This document shows positions 27,001 through 31,355 of a DNA stretch of 38,478 nt, in pieces. Positions within the stretch are counted from its first letter, which is position 1. The number at the start of each line of letters is the position of its first letter. Made by a program: the position numbers and the translations under genes. The notes under the pieces are model-generated. The model did no database searches, was not told the origin of the DNA, and saw only the letters and a program-made list of their open reading frames with translations. Origin of the DNA: Candidatus Omnitrophota bacterium (GTDB lineage Bacteria; Omnitrophota; Omnitrophia; Omnitrophales; Aquincolibacteriaceae); NCBI GenBank assembly GCA_023247055.1, contig JAHFHF010000022.1, positions 1 through 38,478 on the forward strand, given 5' to 3'.

Positions 27001-30000
27001 TTTGGCACAATCCACAGCCGCTCAAACAGATTTTGACAGAGGTGTTCAATTTATCCCCAGATTCCATGATCGTTGAAATCGGTGATCAAGGAGCGGGACA
27101 TATTCCTCAGGGTTACCAAGGCATCACCGTAAGTCCCAGCAATGACGAGGCTGTCCTGGGAAATGTTCGTGCGTTGGCTGGGGATGGCCTTGCTTTTCTT
27201 GAAGACCCAGCGCATCTAAAAAAGTTTCAGGCGGTTCTATTTCAACAAAGTCTCTGGTATGTAGCGCAGCCGTTTAAACCCTATGAAAAAATGCGGTGGG
27301 GAACCTCTCGAAATGATCCTTACGAAACAGCTTTTGAAAGAACCTTGAAAGGCGCTTTGAATGACTTAAAAGATGACGGGCTCATCATCATCCATGATGA
27401 CATTTCTGAAAATATTGAACTCGCATTGAAATTCGCATCAGCCAACGATATGGAAACGCATTTTTTTGCTAAACAGGGCATTCCACCGGCAGCAAGTTTT
27501 AGGTTCAGCGGTATTGATCGCCGTCTCGTAAGAGTGGGATATCTGGTGCTTCGCCGCAAGGCTCGTTCTGAGGTGAGGGTAGAGCCGCTTAGGGATGAAA
27601 CATCCGCGGGTGAAGAAGCGCATAGCCCTGAAGAAGTTTCAGACGCTGAAGTGAATGAGCGCTTGGCGGCCATGTGGCAGTATCTTTATTCGGATCAAAG
27701 CCATATTTTAAAGCTGGCGCGCGCTGCCTCGTTTGTTTTGGAATCGATCTCCGATGCCGACCGCGAGGAAATTATCGGGGATGCAATCGTGAAACTGCTG
27801 AAGCAGCGCGAGCGGATTCTTTTTTCTGATACCGGACACTTTCATGCGGATCTGCCGCAAGAACTGGCCCTTTCTGAAATCGAACTGCGCACACCGGCTA
27901 TTCTAAGCGCACTCAAACTGGATAATACGGGTCATTATGACCCGCGCTTTTTACCCAATACACCGGAAGTTTTTTTAATCCAGGTGCTGCGGCGTGCCAT
28001 GCTGGATGTTCTGCGTAAACGCAAGCGCTATGAAAAACTTACTGGTGGGCGCATGCTGTTGCCTTCGGATTGGGGACTTTCTGCCGGTGATGATCCCGAG
28101 AGCGTTTTGTTTGAGGGTGAGTCGGGTGAGCCGGATCCAGCCGACAGCGCGGAACTGCACGATTTATGGACGCTGATCCACGACCGGTTTATGCCCATGC
28201 TGCCTTTGGCGCAAGCCGAGATTTTAGTCATGCATTATTTTGATGGGCTGACCATGACCGAAGCGATGAGAAAGACCGGAATTGACCGCACGACTCTGCA
28301 TACACGTTTGAACGAGGCGCAGCATAAAATCCGCGCCATGGTGGAACTTTCCGCTGCTCAATCTCAGGACGAACGGGTGAAGGCGGCCCAAGCCCATCTG
28401 GACGCGGTGTTGGGGACGGGGCCAAAATCCAGCATTGGTAGTGCCAGCAGTCCGGAGCATATTCCGCTGGCTCACCGTATTTTGACGTCCGCGGCTATGA
28501 TGGAGCATCGCGATGAATATCAGCAGGTGATCTTGTATGCGCTCGACATCTATGTCCAGCCTGTTATGCAAGGGACACTGGGAGACTCGCTGCAGCGCAA
28601 GGAAAAGGTCAAGGCCATTGCGCGGGCGCTGATGCAGGGAGATTCGATTGAAACGATTGCTGCGCGTGAAGGAATCACGGGCCCTGAACCCGTGCTGAAA
28701 TTTAAGAAAAAATATGTAACGTTATTAATCTTTCACGCTCTGCGCTTGGCGGATTCAGCTCAGGGCATTCGTAGCGGCCAGCATCCAGATTCCGCGTCGC
28801 TGCTCTTTCGCCGGCTGGTCGGTATCGCCGCGGCAAAAAATAACAAGCCCCTAGAAAATGAAAAGCGCGCGGCGGCGGAAGGCCTCCGTTCTGAAATGCG
28901 CACTGTTTCAGGCCGTATGGGGCAGTTGAGAAAAGATTTGAAGAGATTTCCAGCAGGTTATCAGGTCAGCGTTCAGTCTATTTTGGAAGACGAAGCCCGG
29001 AAAAAAATTCCGCCAAAAGACCAGCTCACCCGCCCAATCATTTTACAGGTTTTGGCCGAAGAAGGCTTTGCGCCCGAGGGGACCTCGCAAGACATTTATG
29101 TTCGTGCTCAGAGCCGCTCTGAAGTTCGGTTTCCGCCGCACGGTATTCAGGCTACTTTGCTTGATCCCGACGCTTTTATAGACTCGCACATGGCCGTTCT
29201 GCTTCATTCACATACCACCCAGGAAGCATCTGAATTATTAAAACAAAATATGGATGTATTATTCCAAAAATCAGGAAAGGCACACACCTATGTAATTTTG
29301 TTCGAAGCGGGTTCAAGCGCGGTTCGTTTGAATACATCTCTTGATGTCTTTTTGGAAAGGCCAGATTATTTGAACAATCCTCAACTAAGAAGTTTTGTTG
29401 ACCAGGAAGTCATAGCGCAAAATGAAGAATTAGATGCTCTGCAAAGATCATTTTCAAATGGCCAAAAATCCACAAAAGAGTACCTGAACTCTCTCAAAGA
29501 AGCTTATGGACAAATGCAAACAAATGCAGCGCATTTTATAACTCCCTTGGCCCAATATTTGATCGATAAAATCGATCAGGGTTATTCTATAGAAATACAA
29601 CATGAGCGAGTTCAAACGGATGCCGTGCTGTATTATTACAAGCACCTTCGTTTTTTAAAACCGTTAGTTTTGGAAAGTCTCCGGCAAGGAGATGTTTTGG
29701 CCTATTTAGCCGCCGCTAGGGAGGATATCAAAGCGCTGTGGATGTCTGCCAGAGTTCGCGATGAAGCTTTAAGAGATCTTCTCAAAATGGCAGAGGCGCC
29801 TTTTTTGGATAAAAAAGTAATTATTATTCGCGGATCTGGTCACGACGATATTATCGAAATGTTAAATCAGCGGCTTGGAGTAAGCGTGGCGCACAATCCA
29901 AAGTTTTTTTCTCCTGTTGACCGAGTTCGACGGGCTTTGGTCGGAGGGGCGCCCATGAGCGAACATGAAATCGATGAGTCCTTGATGCGGCATGCGGTTC

Positions 30001-31124
30001 TCACCGCACTTGAAGTATTGGTTCCTGACAGTGTTTCCTCTGAAAAAAGGGATTTCATTTTAACCCCGATTTTAGAAAAGCTTTCTTTAGGACAAATAGC
30101 ACAGCTATTTTCGGAGATTAAAAAAATTCGGCATTTAGAGGGCGATAAGCTGCTTGGAATCTTGACGCTGGAATGGCTTCAAAGGATTCCAAGCCTTGCC
30201 TCAGAAGTATTGAAACCGCTGCTTGGTCTTCTAAGTCCGAACTTAAACAAAACACCGCACCTTGTTGAGTGGGGGAAACGGTTATCATTCGATGCGTATT
30301 CTGCAAGCCCGCGAGAAGCCGCAGAAAGTTTTACGGAAGCTTTGAGATCGGACGATGTGACGCGTTCCGAAGTCCGAGAAGCGGTGAGGGCGACGGTTCG
30401 AATCGGGGCGGCGCCAGTCGTGGCAGAGCTTGAGACGATTCGGCAAAGGTTGATTGCCGGCAGCGCATTCGATCGTGAAAAACTGCGGGTACTGCTTGAG
30501 AATGTTGCGGAAAAATTGAATTCAAAATTCGATACGGCAGATTCTTCCGATCGAGGCTATGACGTCACGTATATTTTACCGGAAGATACGGGCCGGATGC
30601 ATGATTTTGCCCGCGTGATCACGCGGCTTGGCGGCGTGGGCCGGATTTTGGTGCATGCACCGGATGGCAGCCGCGTGCCTGAAGATATCCGGCGTATTTT
30701 TCAAAAGGCCGGTTTGAACATCGTTTTGCTTCAGAGCCTGCGCCGTTCTCCAGTTTATTTAGGCGATCAGATTTTTTCAGGCATGGTCGCGGATGAAGGC
30801 CGCTTGAAGACTCCGCCGGCGTCATCGTTTGTTCCCGTGATTGAAACCGGCATGGAGTCTGAATCTGATCCGCTTTTGAGAGAGTTGGTGCTGACGCTGC
30901 AAACGGCGGTTGCCCTGCTGATAGCCCAAAAAGGCCGTCAGGGCATGAAACCTGCCGATCTTTACGCCGAAGCCCTGGCTCTTTTGAAAGATTATGAACT
31001 CATGCCGGGTTTTGAATCCCGCATTATTCAACTCAAAGGCAATAGCCTTGTCATTTCCTCTGCCGGTGTCCGCGATTTCGTCACCGAATGGGCCGCGCTC
31101 CAAGAAACCTCTCGCGCAGCTTAA
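15099..31124 (+). CDS. Giant exported mosaic protein with 13 RSE[M/V/I]R motifs
   Basis: 5341 residues from ATG 15099, chosen because it gives a clean signal peptide (MKLCKKMTAVICVLAMLVTG ... VCA/Q); the frame is open 50 codons further upstream, but that part is the hairpin leader. The Tiki-like module ends at RSEIR 680-684. Further RSE[M/V]R copies begin at residues 1120, 1519, 1670, 1857, 2253, 2579, 3302, 3797, 4156, 4597, 4673 and 5089, with a degenerate RSETR at 2401. Modules between them resemble, in order, a protein kinase fold, a zinc peptidase with membrane helices, an antisense-gene cassette, an unknown domain, a second copy of those three, a beta-rich repeat region, a helical region, a methyltransferase fold, a sigma-70-like region and three unknown segments. 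Overall function is unknown. A secreted or envelope polyprotein, or a polymorphic-toxin-like protein, are candidate readings. Several dispersed repeats are inserted in frame. Confidence 0.9.
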   Translation: MKLCKKMTAVICVLAMLVTGWTAPAVCAQPPILDTAPGFPADLAQLEIPETLGTLEEAFLTGGDRTVILIQDAHAVPDAQKNIHKLIAFFQKEYGADSVALEGASGPLDTFLFRKFPDQALLKKTMRRYHDRAELSGVSASALFDAGGVDYRGVEDWPLYEKGVALYQKALEKEPALLTVFQAERKTLARKKEKIYPPALLAFDRLLEKNEGKAEYLAETLKAAAAIRPTPEGSPLEALVRQITAAETTQEELDQDVRLAVQEFRKTLIAAGKSMPVIFNQQFQAFETGKLPAAAFALTLQQTAAQEKTRIVFAPELLRPMRIEKKLRQIRSAKIYEDIQGYFQEAKNALMTTPQQRALDRRSRNLMLREKLAKLELTREEWEEIKSYSHFVIASEAKQSRSWGRVVAGSKPAFTTGISSDNLKYPIAFYENAEKREQAFLENLNKTFVSPKSRATIFVAGGFHSHAMARHLREENIRYLLITPKMESLPEASVYREQMRGHVSWQNYFRIENGRVNLRDAFFRVVRDELFKVEGRRWKVEGKQKAKQNIRLLKFWRDEIIRGLADEGRLAEAGNYTRFLDEVAAVRAGSGIKGTVPGGSGDSPWVTSGSLLDRLTRFIDGLKHLDSTKQLTEENIFQLLKANTVQVPAVGSQFAESSMLPASILGMKKVSGASNFRTGRSEIRLNPAPVMEIGGVSIHGAADFPAATAESFVRDLTRAGYATQGLELQWRGKGGNNYAFQTPQNRILKYGRQAGADPMDVPLKNLIREHYNKDELLKYLIADTRFMEDAGLQDRLIEQEVLEPNLNHIVFKNMEKKNLSLVLKLFNAAADHRLAAMSRGIFENDYKLANLALARRSIVSSDTGRPEDFVFIVYYDFDLLTYEPRAAQRYAHHPAGIPAADMAQTGPKTLTDADYRALSPDGAEELFKYYFTYRSVQEVTAVLDEVLLGILSQGRLETRSRLLERMAGWMMENEPQYQGAAGRLFRRVASDAQLFKDISPAIVELSLLAQQEFPEAGWLERMNLVQDNKLRRKAAREARQNYGTMMMLRRFSAESHPAIAGALLEEFKNKKSTPRLRTLAAQAVSDLAQFQPNPVLNNVEGMQNDRAFSALVQYFQGLARSEVRGEEEGKGRNVFEVMWNATEGHPFKHRVRLYAVKMAELFARDEAQLASIKKDARDLRVFIMPADAKGFLMHMLSTLLRAFFLDSPELLRRFFSDLYRSFLEERASLKSTAEKFSFLSTVIVVMPAMIFFRAVWQGLLEIRGAWKTWRRMQQKNFLGYHVKNGILFWNQNPPLSTITHEIVHWLYAQNYIRSDFPVVNSITAYLSGPKLNKRFSKLAEIEMDQRGHAIERVEKKIRGGETVEVEADASRLMGHMLGLALQVEEAAMRRFTVSGFIFVPTWIFLRMQVFERRDILQVEEPSHSLMLQWIEEVSTVLGAFPNVTGLGWVNAADIVNFSHWLDEHQTVVSLEVRRYLLDLLRVWIERLQKPEIQALFEPLKRQPQGVSAEERQEKAGEARSEMRQKGTQKRINVNGDASGVSAQNDRRSLSRALAEMWSPLSQKEAWMPAWVHSFLIHRPMITARNAPAYSKIITGGANDTKNLFAYAAASVIEQKLSMSLWIKSLRAELKKLASFMGDRLLDNSHKINNYFIFYQILLFSPASGFEAFRRSEMRAPTNVQSPLEKIMRDGPQAALNAWKADWLAGDVLTDRLELYRQSKRAITLRFLDAAGDRVLKPGAGKPIGTYVTFVQNSAEPAHIQLLASSGYPGIDHKEMIRGLLQWLKEQGVTQVRLIDKGYDPAKPKVQTPAQRLFEEWDRLRRNDPAEPVGAIRMEHQLRTFLLYLNHLNLDKFFEAVRSEMRMERGNNIFEVMWNATEGHPFKQRVRLYAAQMAALFANDERKAAMAQKEAGRLKVFVVPQEPFKWLWYAWQVLFLQSVVDFVSPAGASLQFLKGYVRKKDWKLSAGRTAVFYYMGLAGVIYGTFPFGIISSIGALLLMSAIIATDWVRTRAARGRHLRDAVSFYRDQPPFSDVAHEVLHWLKYKKYISSDVPLASMISAYLDSSRSPKPQSHALALSITDAERIHNAVGWIDARTRYWLPKEPDESYVVGDLLGQNAHRLDALWRETGINGSIGLPTYFFMRSQLFVHEDMIAMTEPRNAAKLQAIERFVDRIIHLSSIGHLSDSAISEIMTAVHQEMTSLELGKDHEGVFSSMRFWLERVQKPEIQALFKPLQNRNPSTAGGEMNTAEDKARSEMRRAAGIISSETYLGGKRSNDPKEKGLSPSIEPQQLTSRQIPYYFFSGGLGVGPSMDWGNVKTPTSVMATMPKPKAILAGMGKSVNNLLAMPAAIVTGTRLNSIFPSSNLLSGVSIGFSPWGGSIARGIRDKTSRPVLSGTSRPARSETRRVSQSEQVEVRPPKSGGKADKTTPARQRKPPQRSTDLVELRKILKTAPALMRRSGVGKVIDVSAVSLQKKHQWFLAERLEVIYAAGVVPTDWVDHYRKVETWFELLTDLSVKVLALIDTNGQARGLLLSENYDQLSDAQFYFLASVPDADGRRGKDALLMDAFVKKAKPHSELRSEMRTGGKEFILPAPDRPTVKVWAGQFLRLNSGSREIRIYADGSWRGEHGPLRDSALLEALDRSANSLAQHPETAEIWQLNQSRRQEALEAFGVYPEYLPSVNASVIDLAIEVDYTAGVKSIQLGAFTKDGVFKLNGQEVHPVQDAQYAKTFELIERVIEKGNSAGPGKFWLELYPDIESLWKEIKQRRQYVKDLGSEEFRQLPKIREGTVVWSFLDPGSKRPRHLEANPATGLITVYPDQIPTDAEYSFLRQKFDQFVQVNAPDVYALWQKALEKRAEIMQQTQRDPFYLPEAGKGIVRIALPDGYRYVIAPDRTIERVALGVTPQSEKYPQLSLAKLKEIDEAIQAAKSLRPEAAAMWDPAVELNLKAIDLGYGSLADLPVLKEDKLWVPLQDKPVLVLAKDGKIEWFFPETRRLTRQEIDLSEASIEEIERRLADEITIYGTNRFETPLSFFRNAFLKRSLVTRFGIAPEATPRIKKERRSSHAGLLERQVEDVLIVPLANNLTAKVYEDGLITVNQLAYRDEDQKITGDIEAALEKASGLPEDIRMPILEFWEDAKARFVQLRLFDFMAADELPFLLTGVEMREGFSQIDIDEALVIPLQETYQRILINTQGQKLVNGEWAGIPAAEMDLYYEIMERAIQANPELRDPWIATYDQWEPVEEKAPPQQPLDWDPDKLDASIVSSQLVETPVASKAVVRLQALHMLSKPAKLARLKTIKIRSEVRAKPLLDITGETSLRYARELKRIREEIFGPRVDEWLRGFTQMGNSQIMQRAIQALVRAPEFKSQVLQRDEPSALAMIRFLVQRNIQPGVKDLTLFIRQLNQEMAAQPELRAYRFRTILMSFHVYVRFIAAFNTKEVKEYLISDLFVNSPREDKLGKIEAKMRKAMAFRATLREIHSALPKNLNDRVKRKEVQNVYMTNEAYWSFRRALNDVRMQRYLDSDRFAQLNPEDKLIAIVDALQHFGLPVPSDHLGYIFSALPLQISQRTFKQDVQHVALSIAVYRRLRSVLALPKARTWLRSPAFTKIDKRVKTKRFLEKTFGYAPDLKTQPERELWTGLSAGTKLRLIGPVVDKQQERLLAMEAVAKKRQERFFKSEALPKKAHNRFRRSKRPKNRMDTFDFAMETQVDSTYDPATRDIFDDIYIISNQLPAPDRQLGRRIINYILNQSGASLPGTMAADLNVRQADIERVLTALRMNDSLIMLLMHDDRGPRARSEVRSFAAKEVESILEREFLPGLQKFVEDAKTATTPEYADEVAAFRLEDRMLRAYKILLDDTVSSADWVDNQTFSLTLKNDQSLEPENTAALRRLFGMLPGVQSVQNFERENRWEIRLNAPAGQAHKAEVQTAALFILGTLFLDPQILSDFPDFSKTVAWLTEHKYRVETFWHNPQPLKQILTEVFNLSPDSMIVEIGDQGAGHIPQGYQGITVSPSNDEAVLGNVRALAGDGLAFLEDPAHLKKFQAVLFQQSLWYVAQPFKPYEKMRWGTSRNDPYETAFERTLKGALNDLKDDGLIIIHDDISENIELALKFASANDMETHFFAKQGIPPAASFRFSGIDRRLVRVGYLVLRRKARSEVRVEPLRDETSAGEEAHSPEEVSDAEVNERLAAMWQYLYSDQSHILKLARAASFVLESISDADREEIIGDAIVKLLKQRERILFSDTGHFHADLPQELALSEIELRTPAILSALKLDNTGHYDPRFLPNTPEVFLIQVLRRAMLDVLRKRKRYEKLTGGRMLLPSDWGLSAGDDPESVLFEGESGEPDPADSAELHDLWTLIHDRFMPMLPLAQAEILVMHYFDGLTMTEAMRKTGIDRTTLHTRLNEAQHKIRAMVELSAAQSQDERVKAAQAHLDAVLGTGPKSSIGSASSPEHIPLAHRILTSAAMMEHRDEYQQVILYALDIYVQPVMQGTLGDSLQRKEKVKAIARALMQGDSIETIAAREGITGPEPVLKFKKKYVTLLIFHALRLADSAQGIRSGQHPDSASLLFRRLVGIAAAKNNKPLENEKRAAAEGLRSEMRTVSGRMGQLRKDLKRFPAGYQVSVQSILEDEARKKIPPKDQLTRPIILQVLAEEGFAPEGTSQDIYVRAQSRSEVRFPPHGIQATLLDPDAFIDSHMAVLLHSHTTQEASELLKQNMDVLFQKSGKAHTYVILFEAGSSAVRLNTSLDVFLERPDYLNNPQLRSFVDQEVIAQNEELDALQRSFSNGQKSTKEYLNSLKEAYGQMQTNAAHFITPLAQYLIDKIDQGYSIEIQHERVQTDAVLYYYKHLRFLKPLVLESLRQGDVLAYLAAAREDIKALWMSARVRDEALRDLLKMAEAPFLDKKVIIIRGSGHDDIIEMLNQRLGVSVAHNPKFFSPVDRVRRALVGGAPMSEHEIDESLMRHAVLTALEVLVPDSVSSEKRDFILTPILEKLSLGQIAQLFSEIKKIRHLEGDKLLGILTLEWLQRIPSLASEVLKPLLGLLSPNLNKTPHLVEWGKRLSFDAYSASPREAAESFTEALRSDDVTRSEVREAVRATVRIGAAPVVAELETIRQRLIAGSAFDREKLRVLLENVAEKLNSKFDTADSSDRGYDVTYILPEDTGRMHDFARVITRLGGVGRILVHAPDGSRVPEDIRRIFQKAGLNIVLLQSLRRSPVYLGDQIFSGMVADEGRLKTPPASSFVPVIETGMESESDPLLRELVLTLQTAVALLIAQKGRQGMKPADLYAEALALLKDYELMPGFESRIIQLKGNSLVISSAGVRDFVTEWAALQETSRAA
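16271..16337. repeat. Two dispersed repeats inserted in frame in module 1
   Basis: TGTCATTGCGAGCGAAGCGA (from 16271) is followed by TGTAGTGGC and the hairpin GGCGGGTT-CCA-AACCCGCC (16313-16337). They are translated as VIASEAKQS...VVAGSKPA. In the right giant the aligned loop holds a different palindrome (32538-32628). Confidence 0.85.
16694..16723. repeat. Heptad tandem repeat GGTAGAA/GGTGGAA
   Basis: Four 7-base units (two GGTAGAA, two GGTGGAA) plus GG, translated within KVEGRRWKVEG. The aligned loop of the right giant carries another heptad repeat (32986-33016). Confidence 0.85.
16878..16910. repeat. Doubled GGGACAGTCCC element in frame
   Basis: Two perfect copies of GGGACAGTCCC (16878-16888 and 16900-16910), translated as KGTVPGGSGDSPW. 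Core shared with the inverted repeat at 5056-5118. Confidence 0.8.
17151..18470 (+). other. Module 2: protein-kinase-like fold
   Basis: A glycine-rich start GKGGNNYAF (about residues 732-739) is followed by ILKYG with Lys749 in the position of the VAIK lysine. DYKLAN at 845-850 matches the D-x-K-x-x-N of the kinase catalytic loop, and DFD at 876-878 replaces DFG. The HRD histidine is absent (IFEND) and the D-to-D spacing is 31 residues, longer than usual, so it is a divergent kinase or pseudokinase. The second half is helical. RSEVR (18456-18470) ends the module. Confidence 0.45.
18471..19667 (+). other. Module 3: HExxH zinc-peptidase-like membrane module, copy 1
   Basis: Opens with NVFEVMWNATEGHPFKHR, has a hydrophobic helix (FLSTVIVVMPAMIFFRAVW, residues about 1236-1256), then HEIVH at 1300-1304 and an acidic EVEADASRL that could give a third ligand. 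It closes with IERLQKPEIQALFEPL and RSEMR (19653-19667). Its 399-residue span is paralogous to module 6. Confidence 0.65.
19690..19806 (-). CDS. Small single-helix membrane protein, antisense pair A, gene 2
   Basis: 38 residues, MLASMLPFAIMGTTFLLVLG followed by LVIYDHF and a basic tail. One membrane helix is evident. A strong Shine-Dalgarno, AAGGAG, lies 7 bases before ATG 19806-19804, and the preceding antisense gene ends 4 bases upstream, so the two form an operon-like pair. The homologue at 21883-21990 shares the GL...DH[F/Y] end of the helix. It is encoded entirely opposite the giant gene. The conserved partner, position and SD argue that this is a real or recently real gene. Confidence 0.6.
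   Translation of the reverse strand: MLASMLPFAIMGTTFLLVLGLVIYDHFERKHPKHPRSH
19811..20005 (-). CDS. Small two-helix membrane protein, antisense pair A, gene 1
   Basis: 64 residues from ATG 20005 (MKEASFFNSARRD); the frame is open to ATG 20041. Two hydrophobic helices are separated by a short loop (NKFFVSFAPP), ending WIKKE. The aligned 23-residue core (RLMLNFCSITLAAAYANKFF) shares 8 identities with the protein at 21992-22210 (KMLFNLVPVTIAAGIASKLF), including the N, T, AA, A, K and F positions. No clear ribosome-binding site. It lies in a cassette bounded on the plus strand by RSEMR at 19653 and at 20106. Function unknown. Confidence 0.6.
   Translation of the reverse strand: MKEASFFNSARRDFIQRLMLNFCSITLAAAYANKFFVSFAPPVIILLYAGAFLAVIIGLWIKKE
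20106..20681 (+). other. Module 5: unrecognised domain between RSEMR motifs
   Basis: From RSEMR (20106-20120) to RSEMR (20667-20681), about 187 residues. It contains HIQLLASSGYPGIDHKEMIR followed by a helix and a beta strand (VTQVRLID). The corresponding position in the second copy (22314-22832) has AQFYFLASVPDADGRRGKDA, which looks like a distant paralogue. An acetyltransferase-like fold is possible but weakly supported. Confidence 0.35.
20682..21869 (+). other. Module 6: HExxH zinc-peptidase-like membrane module, copy 2
   Basis: Opens with NIFEVMWNATEGHPFKQR, has two hydrophobic helices (residues about 1971-2006), HEVLH at 2035-2039, and closes with LERVQKPEIQALFKPL and RSEMR (21855-21869). 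The span is 396 residues against 399 in copy 1. The acidic EADAS stretch of copy 1 is not obvious here, so this copy may lack a ligand. Confidence 0.65.
21883..21990 (-). CDS. Small single-helix membrane protein, antisense pair B, gene 2
   Basis: 35 residues, MEFGVMLIAAVLLTVIGLFL followed by WDHYFAS and a basic tail. Same size, topology and helix-end motif (GL...DH) as the 38-residue protein at 19690-19806. The ATG is one base past the stop of the upstream antisense gene. GGAG lies about 11 bases upstream. The stop lies 13 bases beyond the sense-strand RSEMR, much as in pair A. Confidence 0.55.
   Translation of the reverse strand: MEFGVMLIAAVLLTVIGLFLWDHYFASRQDKSPRK
21992..22210 (-). CDS. 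Small two-helix membrane protein, antisense pair B, gene 1
   Basis: 72 residues from ATG 22210 (MLTPLRRFELGKMLFNLVPV); a longer frame starts at 22366 but its first part is repeat sequence. GGAG sits about 7 bases before ATG 22210. Two helices with the AGIASKLFTDFPMPAR loop, ending EGPTPKPPEKK. Homologous to 19811-20005. The plus-strand translation of the same bases (YYFFSGGLGVGPSMDWG) looks like an antisense shadow. The genes may be active, or captured remnants read in antisense by the giant frame. Confidence 0.6.
   Translation of the reverse strand: MLTPLRRFELGKMLFNLVPVTIAAGIASKLFTDFPMPARIALGFGIVAITLVGVLTLPQSMEGPTPKPPEKK
22249..22319. repeat. 18-base direct repeat across the degenerate RSE motif
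   Basis: TCCGAGACAAGACGAGTC occurs at 22249-22266 and 22302-22319. The second copy supplies the Ser-Glu codons of the degenerate RSETR (22299-22313), and GTCTTGTCGG between them is an inverted partial copy. It lies upstream of antisense pair B, so it could also hold that pair's promoter. Confidence 0.8.
22848..25016 (+). other. Module 9: beta-rich region with diverged internal repeats
   Basis: About 720 residues between RSEMR (22833) and RSEVR (25002). Strand pairs of the form hydrophobic-x-x-[D/T/Q]G-x-hydrophobic recur: IYADGSW, AFTKDGVF, NPATGLITVY, VLAKDGKIEWF, VYEDGLITV and INTQGQKLV. Each is followed by a helix rich in Glu/Ala/Leu and a tryptophan or tyrosine. This suggests five or six diverged copies of a beta-beta-alpha unit of about 100 residues. 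No enzyme motif recognised. Confidence 0.45.
25017..26501 (+). other. Module 10: helical region ending in a winged-helix-like stretch
   Basis: About 490 mostly helical residues ending with RSEVR (26487-26501). The end, GRRIINYILNQSGASLPGTM followed by AADLNVRQADIERVLTALRM, has the spacing of a helix-turn-helix or winged helix. The Lys/Arg-rich stretch before it (about 25990-26200) looks like a linker. No family recognised. Confidence 0.35.
26502..27578 (+). other. Module 11: methyltransferase-like Rossmann fold
   Basis: SMIVEIGDQGAGHIP (about residue 3990) sits where motif I of SAM-dependent methyltransferases would be. It is followed by alternating strands (QAVLFQQSLWYV) and LNDLKDDGLIIIHDD, the usual post-motif III segment. 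The motif I glycine pattern is incomplete, so activity is doubtful. Ends with RSEVR (27564-27578). Confidence 0.4.
27579..28901 (+). other. Module 12: sigma-70-like regions 2 and 4
   Basis: DREEIIGDAIVKLLKQRERI followed by VFLIQVLRRAMLDVLRKRKR resembles sigma region 2, and LAQAEILVMHYFDGLTMTEA plus MRKTGIDRTTLHTRLNEAQH resembles region 4 with its helix-turn-helix. A further helical stretch with GDSIETIAAREGITGPEPVL carries a second HTH-like segment. Finding this behind a signal peptide is unexpected. Ends with RSEMR (28887-28901). Confidence 0.5.
28902..31121 (+). other. Modules 13-15: unrecognised C-terminal segments
   Basis: A 71-residue linker-like segment runs to RSEVR (29115-29129). A second segment of about 410 residues follows, with LHSHTTQEA, YVILFEAGS and VIIIRGSGHDDI (about residue 4907), which faintly recalls the His and GxxH points of the Tiki-like module. 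After RSEVR (30363-30377), a final 248 residues include YDVTYILPEDTGR and VGRILVHAPDGSR strands. No function assigned. Confidence 0.35.
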
Positions 31125-31162
31125 GACAGGCCTGCGCATCTACTAATATCCCCCACCTTAGT

Positions 31163-31187
31163 CCTCCCCCGGAGAGCACGGGGGAGG
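31163..31187. repeat. CTCCCCCG/CGGGGGAG hairpin after the central giant gene
   Basis: Nine-base perfect arms CCTCCCCCG and CGGGGGAGG with a 7-base loop, 38 bases after the stop; preceded by CCCCCACCTTAG, the other end word of the family. No T-run, so a rho-independent terminator is not clear. Confidence 0.7.
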
Positions 31188-31250
31188 AAGAAGCAATCAA
31201 TCTTCTGCCTAATTCACAAAATGCTTGGATTCCACTTTTAGTTTATCCGA

Positions 31251-31276
31251 GTTGTTACCCATTATAAGATAACAAC
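31251..31276. promoter_or_regulatory. Inverted repeat upstream of the right giant gene
   Basis: GTTGTTA (31251-31257) and TAACAAC (31270-31276) flank CCCATTATAAGA. The size fits an operator, and the enclosed TATAAG could be part of a -10 element, but no matching -35 is clear. Confidence 0.3.
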
Positions 31277-31355
31277 TTACATCAAAATATATTTCGCGGG
31301 AAATTTGTGCTATGAGGAATTATAAGGTACTCTTTATTAACGACTTTTTAAAAGT

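Noticed and set aside
17136-30377. RSE[M/V/I]R codons as a DNA recombination site
   Set aside because: Codons differ at nearly every synonymous position among the copies, so there is no conserved DNA word; conservation is at the peptide level.
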